Positions 33,300 to 42,098 of a stretch of 64,000 nucleotides of DNA are shown in pieces. Every line of letters begins with the position of its first letter. Position 1 is the first letter of the stretch. The position numbers and the translations under genes were made by a program. The notes under the pieces were generated by a model. The model was not told where the DNA came from. It saw only the letters and a list, made by a program, of their open reading frames with translations, and ran no database searches. This DNA is from Brucella haematophila (GTDB lineage Bacteria; Pseudomonadota; Alphaproteobacteria; Rhizobiales; Rhizobiaceae). The stretch lies in the NCBI RefSeq assembly GCF_005938105.1, contig NZ_VCPE01000011.1, positions 1 through 64,000 on the forward strand, given 5' to 3'.

Positions 33300-34655
33300 T
33301 CAGTGCGCAGCCTGGCTCTTGCGAACCGCAGCCACATCACCAGCCGAAACTGCGCCTGCCTTGTTGCCCCAGGCGGAACGAACGAACGAAGCGAGGTCCG
33401 CCACTTCCTGATCCGTCAGGCGATCAGCATAGCCTTGCATCACAAGACGCATCGGACGCTTTGCCGTCGACGGCACTTCCGCACCATGCAGAATGATCGA
33501 GACCAGCGGCTTCACTTCCGAACCCGTCACCAGATCGTTGTCAGCCAGCTCCGGGAATATTCCCGGTGCACCCTTGCCGGTCACGAAGTGGCAGGCAGCG
33601 CAATTGTCGAGATAAAGGCGGGCGCCCACCGGCATATCCGGTGATGCTTCCGTCAGCATCTTCGCCGTTGCTTCACCAGCCGCATCGGCAGGCGCCGCAG
33701 GCAGGACTGTCGGCGCCTTGGCCGCAAAGCTCTGCGGAACTTCGACAGCCGCACCGTCAATGCCCTTGAGGAAAGCGGCAATCGCCAGAGTATCGGCATC
33801 GGTCAGGTGCTGGAACGATTGCTCGACAGCCAGACCCATTTCGCCGTTTGCGGTCGAGTGTGCATTACGACCTGTTGCGAGATAGGCAGCCATTTCCTCG
33901 ACCGACCATTTCTGGGGAGCCGATTGCGCGCCACGCAGCGAAGGCGCATTCCAGCCGTCGACAACGCCGCCGGTCAGGAAGTTCTTATCGCCGACGCTGA
34001 CGCCATCCTGCGCCATGAAGCTGGTACGCGGGCTGTGGCAGGCCGCACAATGCGCCGGACCTTCGACCAGATACTGGCCGCGTTCCTGAACTTCGTTCTT
34101 GCCCACTGGCGTGAAGCCAGCCTTATGGGTCAGCGCGAGCCAGTTCCAGGCGCGAATGCCAAAGCGCAGATTGAACGGGAAGCCGAGTTCGGTCTGCTGA
34201 ACTTCGTTCTTCACCGGCTGCACATCGTGCATGAAGTAGTCGTAGAGCGCACGCACATCTTCTTCGGTCAGCTTGCGATAGTTTTCGTAAGGCATGGCCG
34301 GGTAAAGATGTGCGCCATCGGCGCGGATACCGTCATAGAGCGCGGCGCGGAACTGATCGAGCGTCCAGTTTCCGATGCCCGTTTCCTTGTCCGGGGTGAT
34401 ATTGGTTGTCCAGATTTGACCCATCGGGCTTGCAATGGCGCGACCACCAGCGAATGGCTTGCCGCCATCCGCCGTGTGGCAGGCCATGCAGTCGGATGCA
34501 TACATGACATATTCGCCCTGCCCCTTGGCCGGCTTCCAGTCGGCAGCCAGTTCTTTCGTCGGCTTTGTAAGCTGTACCGGAACGAACAGGAAAGCCAGCA
34601 AGGCGACGATGCCAAGAACGATGAGGACACCGATTATCCGAAGAAAAGTTTTCAT
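33300..34655 (-). CDS. Triheme cytochrome c subunit of gluconate 2-dehydrogenase
   Basis: A 451-residue membrane-anchored periplasmic cytochrome with three CxxCH heme sites: CMACH near residue 58, CAACH near 200 and CAACH near 345. The N-terminal helix (FLRIIGVLIVLGIVALLAFLF) anchors it. It takes electrons from the flavoprotein and passes them to ubiquinone. I chose the ATG at 34655 (GAGGAG upstream). Third gene of a gamma-alpha-cytochrome operon. The alcohol dehydrogenase cytochrome is the family alternative, excluded by the GMC partner. Confidence 0.88.
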   Translation of the reverse strand: MKTFLRIIGVLIVLGIVALLAFLFVPVQLTKPTKELAADWKPAKGQGEYVMYASDCMACHTADGGKPFAGGRAIASPMGQIWTTNITPDKETGIGNWTLDQFRAALYDGIRADGAHLYPAMPYENYRKLTEEDVRALYDYFMHDVQPVKNEVQQTELGFPFNLRFGIRAWNWLALTHKAGFTPVGKNEVQERGQYLVEGPAHCAACHSPRTSFMAQDGVSVGDKNFLTGGVVDGWNAPSLRGAQSAPQKWSVEEMAAYLATGRNAHSTANGEMGLAVEQSFQHLTDADTLAIAAFLKGIDGAAVEVPQSFAAKAPTVLPAAPADAAGEATAKMLTEASPDMPVGARLYLDNCAACHFVTGKGAPGIFPELADNDLVTGSEVKPLVSIILHGAEVPSTAKRPMRLVMQGYADRLTDQEVADLASFVRSAWGNKAGAVSAGDVAAVRKSQAAH

Positions 34656-34666
34656 CACCGTTCTCC

Positions 34667-36436
34667 TCAAACCAGCGGACGCGGATTGGCAAGATACTGC
34701 GTGCGGATCGCATGTGCGGTCCAGTAGGCAAGGCCGCCGAGCAAGCCGGTCGGGTTGTACTGGGTGTTCTGCACGAAGTTACCCGCACCAAGCATGAACA
34801 CATTGTGCTTGTCCCATGCCTGCGAGAAGCGATTGACCACGCCCTCGCGCGCATTCTCCGACATGATGTGTCCACCGGTCGTGTGGGTCGTCTGGTAAGG
34901 ACGAACGTCGAACTGAGCGCCTTCCTTCTTGAAGGACGACTGGATCAGGTCCGGGTTCATCGTCTTGGCCAGCGCTTCCGCCTTGGTCTTCATGAACTGG
35001 GTCATCCGGATATCGTTCGGATTCCAGTTGAAGGTCATGCGCATCAGCGGACGGCCGTGCGGGTCCTTATAGGTCGGATCGAGATCGAGATGGTTAGTCT
35101 TGTAGGACATGACGGAACCATGGGTTCCGATGTTCATCGAGTGCCCATACCATTCGGCAATCGACTTCTTCCAGCCAGCACCCCAGCTCGGCGTGCCGGA
35201 CGGCAATATCATGCTGCGGATCGGCTGGCCGTTGGTCTGGCCGGTGCGCCAGTAAGCGCCACCGATGAAACCTTCGCGACCGAAATCGATCTGGTTGACG
35301 CCAAAGTCATCGATACACATGCCATTGGCGCCGGTGCCGATGAACGGATTGAACTCTTCATCCTTGAAGAAAAGCGTCACACCGCCGGTCAGCTGGTAGG
35401 CATAGTTACGTCCGGTGACGCCTTCGCCCGTTGCCTGATCGTAAGGCTGTCCGATGCCCGAAAGCAGCGCCAGATGCACGTTGTTCAGTTGGAACGACGA
35501 CAGAATGACGAGATCGGCAGGCTGGAAGACTTCTTCCTGCGTCTTGTCGTCGAAATAGGTCACGCCGGTCGCGGTCTTGCCATCCGGAGCCATTTCAACA
35601 CGCAGCACTTCCGACTCGGTGCGATAGGAGAAGTTCGGCATCCGCTTCAGCGCATCGAGGATCGTCGTCTGGGGCGACGACTTCGAATACTGGTAACAAC
35701 CAAAACGCTCACAGAAACCGCAATGATTGCACGGCCCCATCTGCATGCCATATTCATTGACGTAAGCGGTCGAGGCAATGCCGCCCGGCGACGGAAACGG
35801 GTGGTAACCCGCAGCCTGCGCTGCATCGGCGAATTTGCGTCCGTCCCAGGTCGTCTTCATCGGCGGCATTGGGTAGTCGTTTGAACGCCAGCCCTCGAAC
35901 GGGTTGCCGCCTTCAACAATCTTGCCCTTGATGTTGCCCGCCTTCCCGGAAATACCAGCCACGCGCTCGAAGCGGTCGAAGAACGGTTCCATCTCGTCAT
36001 AGGTGACGGGGTAATCACCCAGAAGCATGTCTTCCGGGATGATCTGCTCGCCCCAATGCTCGCGCACATGGGAACGCAGGCGCAGTTCTTCGGCCTGCGG
36101 ACGCCAGTTGAGGCCGTTCCAGTGCGTACCCGCACCACCCACGCCGTTACCCGGCAAAAACGAGCCGAAGCTGCGATAAGGCAGCGCGTTTTCTTCCGCG
36201 TTGCGGCGCACGGTGACCGTCTGCTGGCTGGCGCGCTGCATCATCTTGAGACGCACGCCATATTTCAACTCATCGATCATGTTCGGATATTTGAAATCCG
36301 GCACGGTATTCTGATCGTGGCCGCGTTCAAGCGCGACGATGTCGAGGCCTTCCTGCGCCAGTTCCATTGCGAGAATAGAGCCGGTCCAGCCGAGGCCGAC
36401 AATGACCACGTCTTTCTTCTTTTCCTGACGTGCCAT
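34667..36436 (-). CDS. GMC flavoprotein subunit of gluconate 2-dehydrogenase
   Basis: A 589-residue GMC-family FAD oxidoreductase. The dinucleotide motif VVIVGLGWTGSILAMELAQEG is at residues 10-30, then GVGGAGTHWNGLNWRP, CGFCERFGCYQYSKSSPQTT, and the C-terminal HTTGGHIMSENAREG plus MLGAGNFVQNTQYNPTGLLGGLAYW with the active-site His/Asn. It oxidises D-gluconate to 2-ketogluconate or a related sugar acid in the periplasm. Its own start has no signal; export would be by hitchhiking with the Tat-type gamma subunit. Confidence 0.87.
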   Translation of the reverse strand: MARQEKKKDVVIVGLGWTGSILAMELAQEGLDIVALERGHDQNTVPDFKYPNMIDELKYGVRLKMMQRASQQTVTVRRNAEENALPYRSFGSFLPGNGVGGAGTHWNGLNWRPQAEELRLRSHVREHWGEQIIPEDMLLGDYPVTYDEMEPFFDRFERVAGISGKAGNIKGKIVEGGNPFEGWRSNDYPMPPMKTTWDGRKFADAAQAAGYHPFPSPGGIASTAYVNEYGMQMGPCNHCGFCERFGCYQYSKSSPQTTILDALKRMPNFSYRTESEVLRVEMAPDGKTATGVTYFDDKTQEEVFQPADLVILSSFQLNNVHLALLSGIGQPYDQATGEGVTGRNYAYQLTGGVTLFFKDEEFNPFIGTGANGMCIDDFGVNQIDFGREGFIGGAYWRTGQTNGQPIRSMILPSGTPSWGAGWKKSIAEWYGHSMNIGTHGSVMSYKTNHLDLDPTYKDPHGRPLMRMTFNWNPNDIRMTQFMKTKAEALAKTMNPDLIQSSFKKEGAQFDVRPYQTTHTTGGHIMSENAREGVVNRFSQAWDKHNVFMLGAGNFVQNTQYNPTGLLGGLAYWTAHAIRTQYLANPRPLV

Positions 36437-36438
36437 GG

Positions 36439-37140
36439 TTAAGCCCTTTCGCCCTTGATCGAAACCGGACCCAGCGGGTAGGCAACATTGTAGCGCTCAA
36501 CCCACTCCTTGTAGCTGCCGCGCGCGCCGGGGAAGCCAATATAGGTCCAGGCCTGCATGCCGTGATTGCCGCCATACATCGGGTCGGCGAAATAGCCTTC
36601 CTTGGTGTTCTGGAGCAGAATGCCGAAGAACTCGCGCAGTTCCGGCTGCAAACCGACTTCGCCCTTTTGAAGCGCAGTCAGTGCTTCGTCCTGTTGTTCA
36701 GGCGTGAGAGCGGCAAAAGCGGCGCTGTATTTCTGTTCGCACCAGCCGTTGAAGGCCGGAATAGCCTGGCGATAAATCTGCGCCGGGTTGAGCGGGGTTT
36801 GCCAGCCGCGTGTCGGATCAGCCGACGCGTCGTGCGGCCCAACCATGTACCAGTCGTCAGCGCGGCCATAATCGCCGGCAAGCTGGAGATCGATAAAGAC
36901 AGGGACGCGGGCTTCGATGGCGCCGGGGCCATCGCCATCCGAGGGGATCAGCCTTGCCGTCGCGGCGAGGATAAATGTCCATTCAAGATCGGTAAAATAT
37001 TGGCGTTCATAGTCTTCGAGCGAAACCGGTGGCGTCTTCGGTTCGGCCTGCGCTGAGACAGCCAGTCCTGAAAGCATGACGCTTGCTGCGGAGGCTTTCA
37101 GAAAACTGCGACGACTCGGATATCCGGGGAGGTCAGTCAT
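36439..37140 (-). CDS. Gluconate 2-dehydrogenase subunit 3 (Tat substrate)
   Basis: A 233-residue gamma subunit. A twin-arginine signal SRRSFLKASAASVMLSGLAV lies near the N-terminus (about 10-30), ending at AQA. The family signature LEWTFILAATARLIPSDGDGPGA follows. It is thought to carry the folded flavoprotein through Tat. I chose the ATG at 37140 with AGGAAA upstream. First gene of the operon, only 2 bases before the flavoprotein gene. Confidence 0.87.
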   Translation of the reverse strand: MTDLPGYPSRRSFLKASAASVMLSGLAVSAQAEPKTPPVSLEDYERQYFTDLEWTFILAATARLIPSDGDGPGAIEARVPVFIDLQLAGDYGRADDWYMVGPHDASADPTRGWQTPLNPAQIYRQAIPAFNGWCEQKYSAAFAALTPEQQDEALTALQKGEVGLQPELREFFGILLQNTKEGYFADPMYGGNHGMQAWTYIGFPGARGSYKEWVERYNVAYPLGPVSIKGERA

Positions 37141-37516
37141 TGTCGTTTCCTGCCTGTTAGGTGGGTAAGACGGAGGGATGCTTTTCTGAAATGAAACCGC
37201 ATTGCACGATTGAGAAAAACATAGCGCTCGATACACACCAGACTAGAACAGTTCAAATAACTTGTACCCTAGCTGTGCAAAACATGAGGGATTTCGGGGC
37301 GATGAAGCAGCCGTTTCGGCGAAGAAATTGCCCCTAAAATACCAGAAACCGGCGAAAACGTGCCCGTCATCGGTACAATAATCACATTTATGTGATTACG
37401 TGATCATATACTTAAATAAAGGCTCAAAACTGCAAATTTGACCGGTCGGACAAATTTCAAAAAACGGAGAGAGACTCACTCGGCCAGCGCATGAAACGCT
37501 GGCCGAACGACGCTCA
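37141..37516. other. Intergenic region upstream of the gluconate dehydrogenase operon
   Basis: A 376 bp gap between two minus-strand operons, with the gluconate dehydrogenase promoter. No gene seen. It includes the palindrome listed at 37380-37397. Confidence 0.45.
37380..37397. promoter_or_regulatory. Perfect palindrome, possible operator
   Basis: AATCACAT-TT-ATGTGATT, 8 bp arms with a 2-base spacer, followed by a related GTGATCA. It lies ~240 bp upstream of the gluconate dehydrogenase start and ~130 bp from the end of the next operon. The regulator is unknown; a GntR- or CRP-type dimer is possible. Confidence 0.5.
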
Positions 37517-37855
37517 TCAACCGACGACTTCGCCTACCAGAGCGAGGTCGAAAACGTGGTGGTGGATATGCCCATCGAACATTGCGAGGAGGCCCTTTGT
37601 GGCCTCCCGGCTTTCGTAGCGGATAGGTGACTCCAGCGCCTCGGCCAGCGCTTGTCGGCCGTCATAAACCGTCCACAACACCATCGGGTAGGATGGTGCG
37701 CCTTCGTCCCGTTCCACGGCATAAAGCACGCGCACATCCCGGATGCCTGGAAACTGAAGCCACATCGGCATCAGGGTTTCCGCGACATAAGCCTTGAACG
37801 CATCCTCGCGCCCGGCATGAATTTCACCTTCGAAGAAAGCCTGTCTGACAATCAT
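37517..37855 (-). CDS. Small ferredoxin-fold (EthD/Dabb-like) protein
   Basis: A 112-residue protein (MIVRQAFFEGEIHAGREDAF, FPGIRDVRVLYAVERDEGAPSYPMVLWTVYD, DGHIHHHVFDLAL). The beta-alpha-beta pattern and the HIHHHV stretch suggest a dimeric alpha+beta barrel of the EthD/Dabb kind. A TTG at 37867 overlaps the upstream stop; I prefer the ATG. It always follows the hydroxyacid dehydrogenase frame closely here, so it may act on the same compound. No reaction is known to me. Confidence 0.65.
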   Translation of the reverse strand: MIVRQAFFEGEIHAGREDAFKAYVAETLMPMWLQFPGIRDVRVLYAVERDEGAPSYPMVLWTVYDGRQALAEALESPIRYESREATKGLLAMFDGHIHHHVFDLALVGEVVG

Positions 37856-37863
37856 CGCAAAAC

Positions 37864-38802
37864 TCAATTTACCTTGGTGGGCGGAACATCGCCTGCGAAA
37901 TAGGCCTGCAGATTGGCAAGCACCAGTTCACCCATGCCGATGCGCGTTTCGACAGTTGCACTGCCCTGATGCGGCATCAAAACCGTGTTTGGAGCAGTGA
38001 AGAATTCTTCGCGGATCGTCGGCTCGTTGACGAATACATCAAGACCGGCACCGGCGATAATGCCACCGTTCAGCGCGGCCAGAAGCGCGTCTTCATCGAC
38101 CACAGTGCCGCGCGCGACATTGATGAGATAGCCCTTGTTGCCAAGCGCGGTCAGCACATCCGCATTGACGATATTCGCCGTGGAGGCATTGGCTGCCACG
38201 CAAACCGCCAGAACATCGCAGTTCTCAGCCAGTTCTACAGGCGATGCATGGGCCACCCAGTTCGTGCCTGCCACCGGCGAGCGGTTCCAGTAATGCACGT
38301 CCATGCCGAAAGCCTCGGCGCGCTTTGCCAGCGACTTGCCGATCTGGCCAAGACCGAGAACGCCGATACGCTTGCCCTTGGGGCTGATGCCCAGCGGGAA
38401 CGCCTGACGCCCGGCCCATTTTCCTTCGCGGACAAAGCTGTCGCCAAGCGCCACATGGCGCAGGAGCGCGAGCATCAGCGCAATGCCGGTATCGGCAACA
38501 TCATCGGTCAGGACGCCGGGCGTCGTGCTCACATGCACATTGCGGCTGCGGGCGAAGGGGAGATCGACCTTGTCCGTTCCGACGCCGTTGATGGCGATCA
38601 GGCCAAGCGACGGCAGACGCTCGATCCATTCATTGGAAAGTCCCGAACCGCCACCGGTCACGACCGCGCGGATCGAGCCCAAAGCCGCATCGATAGCCGC
38701 TTTTTCTTCGGTCTTGTAAAGCCGGTGCACCTTGTAGCCCGCATCGAGACGCTCCTCGATAGCGGACATCATCGGCTCCACGAGCAGAATTTCCTTCGTC
38801 AC
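37864..38802 (-). CDS. D-2-hydroxyacid dehydrogenase
   Basis: A 312-residue D-isomer-specific 2-hydroxyacid dehydrogenase. NAD motif RIGVLGLGQIGKSLAKRAEAFGMDVHYWNRS (about 145-175), catalytic Arg in NVARGTVVDEDAL, Glu in VFVNEP and His in LMPHQGSAT. The GhrB/hydroxypyruvate reductase group is closest. It sits at the end of an ABC transporter operon, so it may reduce or oxidise the imported compound. Confidence 0.85.
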   Translation of the reverse strand: MTKEILLVEPMMSAIEERLDAGYKVHRLYKTEEKAAIDAALGSIRAVVTGGGSGLSNEWIERLPSLGLIAINGVGTDKVDLPFARSRNVHVSTTPGVLTDDVADTGIALMLALLRHVALGDSFVREGKWAGRQAFPLGISPKGKRIGVLGLGQIGKSLAKRAEAFGMDVHYWNRSPVAGTNWVAHASPVELAENCDVLAVCVAANASTANIVNADVLTALGNKGYLINVARGTVVDEDALLAALNGGIIAGAGLDVFVNEPTIREEFFTAPNTVLMPHQGSATVETRIGMGELVLANLQAYFAGDVPPTKVN

Positions 38803-38892
38803 GTCAAACTCCAGTTCCAGATTGGGGGAAACACATCGCGAAAGGTGGGATTTAGCCTTCGCGGTATGCGTCAGAACAAACGATGCGAGCGG

Positions 38893-39684
38893 TCAGGAAA
38901 TCTGACCGATAAAGGCCCTTGTCCGCTCATGCTTCGGATTGCCGAAGAATTCTTCCGGCTCCGCCATTTCAAGAATCTGTCCCTGATCCATGAAAATAAC
39001 GCGGTCGGCGACCTGTCGCGCAAAGCCCATTTCATGGGTGACGCAGAGCATGGTCATGCCCTCCTTGGCGAGATCGATCATGGTGTCCAGAACTTCCTTG
39101 ACCATTTCCGGATCGAGCGCCGACGTCGGCTCATCGAAAAGCATGATCTTGGGGTTCATGCACAATGCGCGCGCAATCGCCACGCGCTGCTGCTGGCCGC
39201 CGGAAAGCTGTGCCGGATACTTGTCCGCTTGCTCCGGGATGCGCACACGCTCAAGAAATTTGCGTGCCGTCTTTTCGGCTTCCGCTTTGGCAACCCCGCG
39301 CACTTTCATCGGTGCAAGCGTGCAGTTTTCCAGAACGGTCATATGCGGGAAAAGATTGAACTGCTGGAACACCATGCCGGTTTCCTGCCGGATGATGTCG
39401 ACATTCTTGCCGCCAGCCGTCAGGTCGTGACCATCGACGACGATGCGCCCTTCCTGAATGGTCTCAAGCTGGTTGATGCAACGGATCAGCGTGGACTTTC
39501 CGGAACCCGACGGGCCGCAAATGACGATGCGCTCGCCGCGCGCCACAGTCAGATTGATATTCCGCAGCGCATGATAGGTGCCATACCATTTGTTGACGCC
39601 TTCCATCAGCACCGCAGTACCGGAAGCATCCTGCGATGCCCGGCTGGCTTTGTTCTGAGCTGAATCGTGTGCCGTCTGGTTCAT
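38893..39684 (-). CDS. Polar amino-acid-type ABC transporter ATPase
   Basis: A 263-residue GlnQ/HisP-like ATPase: Walker [10 protein letters not shown] (about 61-69), LSGGQQQR, Walker [16 protein letters not shown], switch His in [12 protein letters not shown] chose the ATG at 39684 ([10 protein letters not shown]), which keeps the separating hairpin outside the gene. A ~25-residue polar leader precedes the domain. It serves the two permeases and binding protein upstream. Confidence 0.87.
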   Translation of the reverse strand: MNQTAHDSAQNKASRASQDASGTAVLMEGVNKWYGTYHALRNINLTVARGERIVICGPSGSGKSTLIRCINQLETIQEGRIVVDGHDLTAGGKNVDIIRQETGMVFQQFNLFPHMTVLENCTLAPMKVRGVAKAEAEKTARKFLERVRIPEQADKYPAQLSGGQQQRVAIARALCMNPKIMLFDEPTSALDPEMVKEVLDTMIDLAKEGMTMLCVTHEMGFARQVADRVIFMDQGQILEMAEPEEFFGNPKHERTRAFIGQIS

Positions 39685-39732
39685 GTCGAGAACTCGCTTT
39701 GCTGAACGTGATCGCCGAATGCGGCGTTTGCG

Positions 39733-39760
39733 GCCATGCCCGGCCAATACCGGGCATGGC
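39733..39760 (-). other. Intercistronic hairpin between binding protein and ATPase genes
   Basis: Perfect 11 bp stem GCCATGCCCGG / CCGGGCATGGC with a 6-base loop, directly behind the binding-protein stop and without a T run. Likely protects the binding-protein mRNA and lowers ATPase expression (inferred). Same layout as behind thuE. Confidence 0.65.
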
Positions 39761-39772
39761 ACTGTCAAAGAC

Positions 39773-40573
39773 TTACTTCGCCTTGGAAACGAAATCCGGC
39801 AGTGGAGAACCAAGCCACTTTTCGTGGATCTTGTTCAGTTCGCCGTCGCCCTTCACCTTCTCGATGAACTTGTTGACGAATTCGAGCATTTCGCTCGAAC
39901 CCTTGCGAACTGCGATGCCCTGAACCTGCTGGCTGAGCTGGATTTTCTGCTCGTAACGTCCCGGCGCTGCCTTTTCGATTTCAGCGGCAACGACATTGGA
40001 AAGACCGATCAAATCGACCTGACCCGACAGCAGAGCCTGCACGGCGCTGGCATCGTCATCGAAGCGGCGGATATTCGCATCCTTCGGCGCAACCTTGGTC
40101 ACCGCCGTATCCTGCGTCGAGGCGCGCGCCACGCCGATGGTCTTGCCCGACAGGTCTTCCGGCTTGGCGACTGCCGCGTCCTTCGGTCCGAAAACGCCGA
40201 TGGAAATACCAGCATACGGCTGGGAGAAATCGACGCTCTTGGCGCGCTCTTCGGTGATGCCCAGCGAAGCTACCAGCAGGTCAACCTGTCCGCTCTGCAG
40301 ATAAGGAATGCGGTTAGGGCCGGTGACCGGTACGATCTGCGCCTTCACACCCAGCTCGGCAGCAAGCAGCTTTGCCACGTCGGCATCATAGCCGTCCGGC
40401 TCGTTATTGGTGTTCATGATGCCAAATGGCGGAAAGTCGACCAGCATGCCGATCTTGATCGTTCCTGCCGACTTGATGCCTTCGACGGTCTGCGCGAATG
40501 CGGCAGGCGCAAAAGCCGCGGCAAGCGCGCCAGCACCGATAAGCGTCATCGCTATGCGTCTGTTGATATTCAT
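39773..40573 (-). CDS. Polar amino-acid-type substrate-binding protein
   Basis: A 266-residue periplasmic binding protein (SBP family 3). Signal peptide [20 protein letters not shown] ends at FAQ (about residue 28). The core has [39 protein letters not shown] and [24 protein letters not shown]. The usual Arg that binds the alpha-carboxylate of an amino acid lies in TEERAK. Start chosen at the ATG with GGGAAGGG upstream. Ligand not predictable; the operon context hints at a hydroxy or amino acid derivative. Confidence 0.87.
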   Translation of the reverse strand: MNINRRIAMTLIGAGALAAAFAPAAFAQTVEGIKSAGTIKIGMLVDFPPFGIMNTNNEPDGYDADVAKLLAAELGVKAQIVPVTGPNRIPYLQSGQVDLLVASLGITEERAKSVDFSQPYAGISIGVFGPKDAAVAKPEDLSGKTIGVARASTQDTAVTKVAPKDANIRRFDDDASAVQALLSGQVDLIGLSNVVAAEIEKAAPGRYEQKIQLSQQVQGIAVRKGSSEMLEFVNKFIEKVKGDGELNKIHEKWLGSPLPDFVSKAK

Positions 40574-40638
40574 GTTTTTCCCTTCCCTATTGTTAAACCG
40601 GACTCCTCGCCGGCTATCAGTCCCTACACAGCCCCCGG

Positions 40639-41295
40639 TTACCGAGCAGTTGCGCGAGAAAATTTGGTTTCCATGTTGCGGGCCAAGATCGAGAGCGGCC
40701 AGCACAGAATGAAATAGATAACCGCAACCGTGCCGAAGACCATGAACGGGCTGAAGGTTGCATTGTTGATGATCTGGCCCTGCCGGGTCAGTTCGGTAAA
40801 ACCAATGATGGCGGCAAGCGATGTGCCCTTGATCAACTGCACAAGGAAACCGACCGTCGGTGCAACCGAAATGCGTGCAGCCTGCGGCAGAATGATGTAG
40901 CGCATGCGGTTGTAGTAGCGCAGGCCAAGCGCCGTTGCCGCTTCCCGCTGACCCGGCGGCACAGCATCGATACAGCCACGCCAGATTTCGCCAAGGAAAG
41001 CACTGGCATGCAAGGTCAGGGCGATAGCCGCTGCGATCCAAGGATTGATGCCCAGGCCGAAAATATTCAGTCCGAAGAACACAAGGAAAAGCTGCATCAA
41101 AAGCGGTGTGCCCTGAAACAGGCGGATGAAGCCAAGCGCGATATAGCGCAGCGCACGATTATCCGAAACGCGCATCAACGCCACGATCATGCCGCCAATG
41201 CCGCCGCCCACAAAGGCGATGGCCGAGAGCGCAATGGTCCACTGAGCCGCATAGACGATAATGAGAAATTCGTTCCAGCCGAAAGGTCTGATCAT
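40639..41295 (-). CDS. Polar amino-acid-type ABC permease, second
   Basis: A 218-residue inner membrane protein with about five helices and the EAA-like loop VPPGQREAATALGLRYYNRMRYIILPQA. FIRLFQGTPLLMQLFLVFFGL is the typical HisMQ-family stretch. Ten bases after the first permease gene; together they form the channel. Confidence 0.87.
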   Translation of the reverse strand: MIRPFGWNEFLIIVYAAQWTIALSAIAFVGGGIGGMIVALMRVSDNRALRYIALGFIRLFQGTPLLMQLFLVFFGLNIFGLGINPWIAAAIALTLHASAFLGEIWRGCIDAVPPGQREAATALGLRYYNRMRYIILPQAARISVAPTVGFLVQLIKGTSLAAIIGFTELTRQGQIINNATFSPFMVFGTVAVIYFILCWPLSILARNMETKFSRATAR

Positions 41296-41305
41296 GGCCT
41301 TGCTC

Positions 41306-41974
41306 CTATCGGCTCAGTGGATATTTGAACGCCAGTTTTTCAATCAGCGAAAACACCGCCGAAAAACCGATGGACATGATGAGGTACATCACCGTGATGA
41401 CGATATAGACCTCGAAGCTGGCGAAGGTCGCAGACTGGAGATCATTACCGGCAGCGGCCAGTTCATTGGCCGAAATCACCGACACGACGCTTGATGTCAG
41501 CATCAAATAGATGAATTGGCTGGTCAGCGACGGATAGACCGTGCGCAATGCCGGTTTCATGATGATGTAGCGGAAAACTTGCAGGCGCGAGAGGCCAAGC
41601 GCAGTGCCCGCTTCCACCTGCCCCTTATGGATGGACTCGATGCCTGCGCGGATGATTTCCGTACCGTAAGCGCCGAAATTCACAACCAGCGCCAGAAGTG
41701 CCGCACTGTTGGGCGACAAGCGCAGACCTGCCGAGGGCAGACCGAAGAAGATGAAGAATATCTGCACCAGAAACGGTGTGTTACGGATGATCTCCACATA
41801 GGCGTCGATGACAAAGCGCACCGGCTTCGAGCCGGATGTCTTGCCCAAGGCGCACACAATGGAAACGACCAGCCCGAGCACCATGGCGGCGACAGAAAGC
41901 TCGATCGTTTGCCAGGCGCCGAGAAGCAGCTTGTCCATCGACGCGAACACTGGCGCGAAATTGAAATTGTACAA
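41306..41974 (-). CDS. Polar amino-acid-type ABC permease, first
   Basis: A 222-residue permease of the HisMQ family (VIDAYVEIIRNTPFLVQIFFIFFGL; HKGQVEAGTALGLSRLQVFRYIIMKPALR). I chose the TTG at 41974, since GGGAGG lies 8 bases upstream; the frame starting at 42016 has no ribosome site and encroaches on the operator. First gene of the six-gene operon. Confidence 0.85.
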   Translation of the reverse strand: MYNFNFAPVFASMDKLLLGAWQTIELSVAAMVLGLVVSIVCALGKTSGSKPVRFVIDAYVEIIRNTPFLVQIFFIFFGLPSAGLRLSPNSAALLALVVNFGAYGTEIIRAGIESIHKGQVEAGTALGLSRLQVFRYIIMKPALRTVYPSLTSQFIYLMLTSSVVSVISANELAAAGNDLQSATFASFEVYIVITVMYLIMSIGFSAVFSLIEKLAFKYPLSR

Positions 41975-42025
41975 TGCTGGAACCTCCCGGTCGGCGAATT
42001 GGCTGTCTTCCTCCAAGATCAGCTC

Positions 42026-42045
42026 AATTTAGATCGATCTAAATT
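42026..42045. promoter_or_regulatory. Perfect 20 bp palindrome, LacI-type operator
   Basis: AATTTAGATC and its exact reverse complement meet at a central CG, the pattern of LacI-family operators. It lies about 50 bp upstream of the first permease start and just below the LacI gene. Confidence 0.75.
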
Positions 42046-42098
42046 CGTTTAACCCCTCTCGTCAATCATTAATTCGGATTAGATGATCAAATCTCTCG

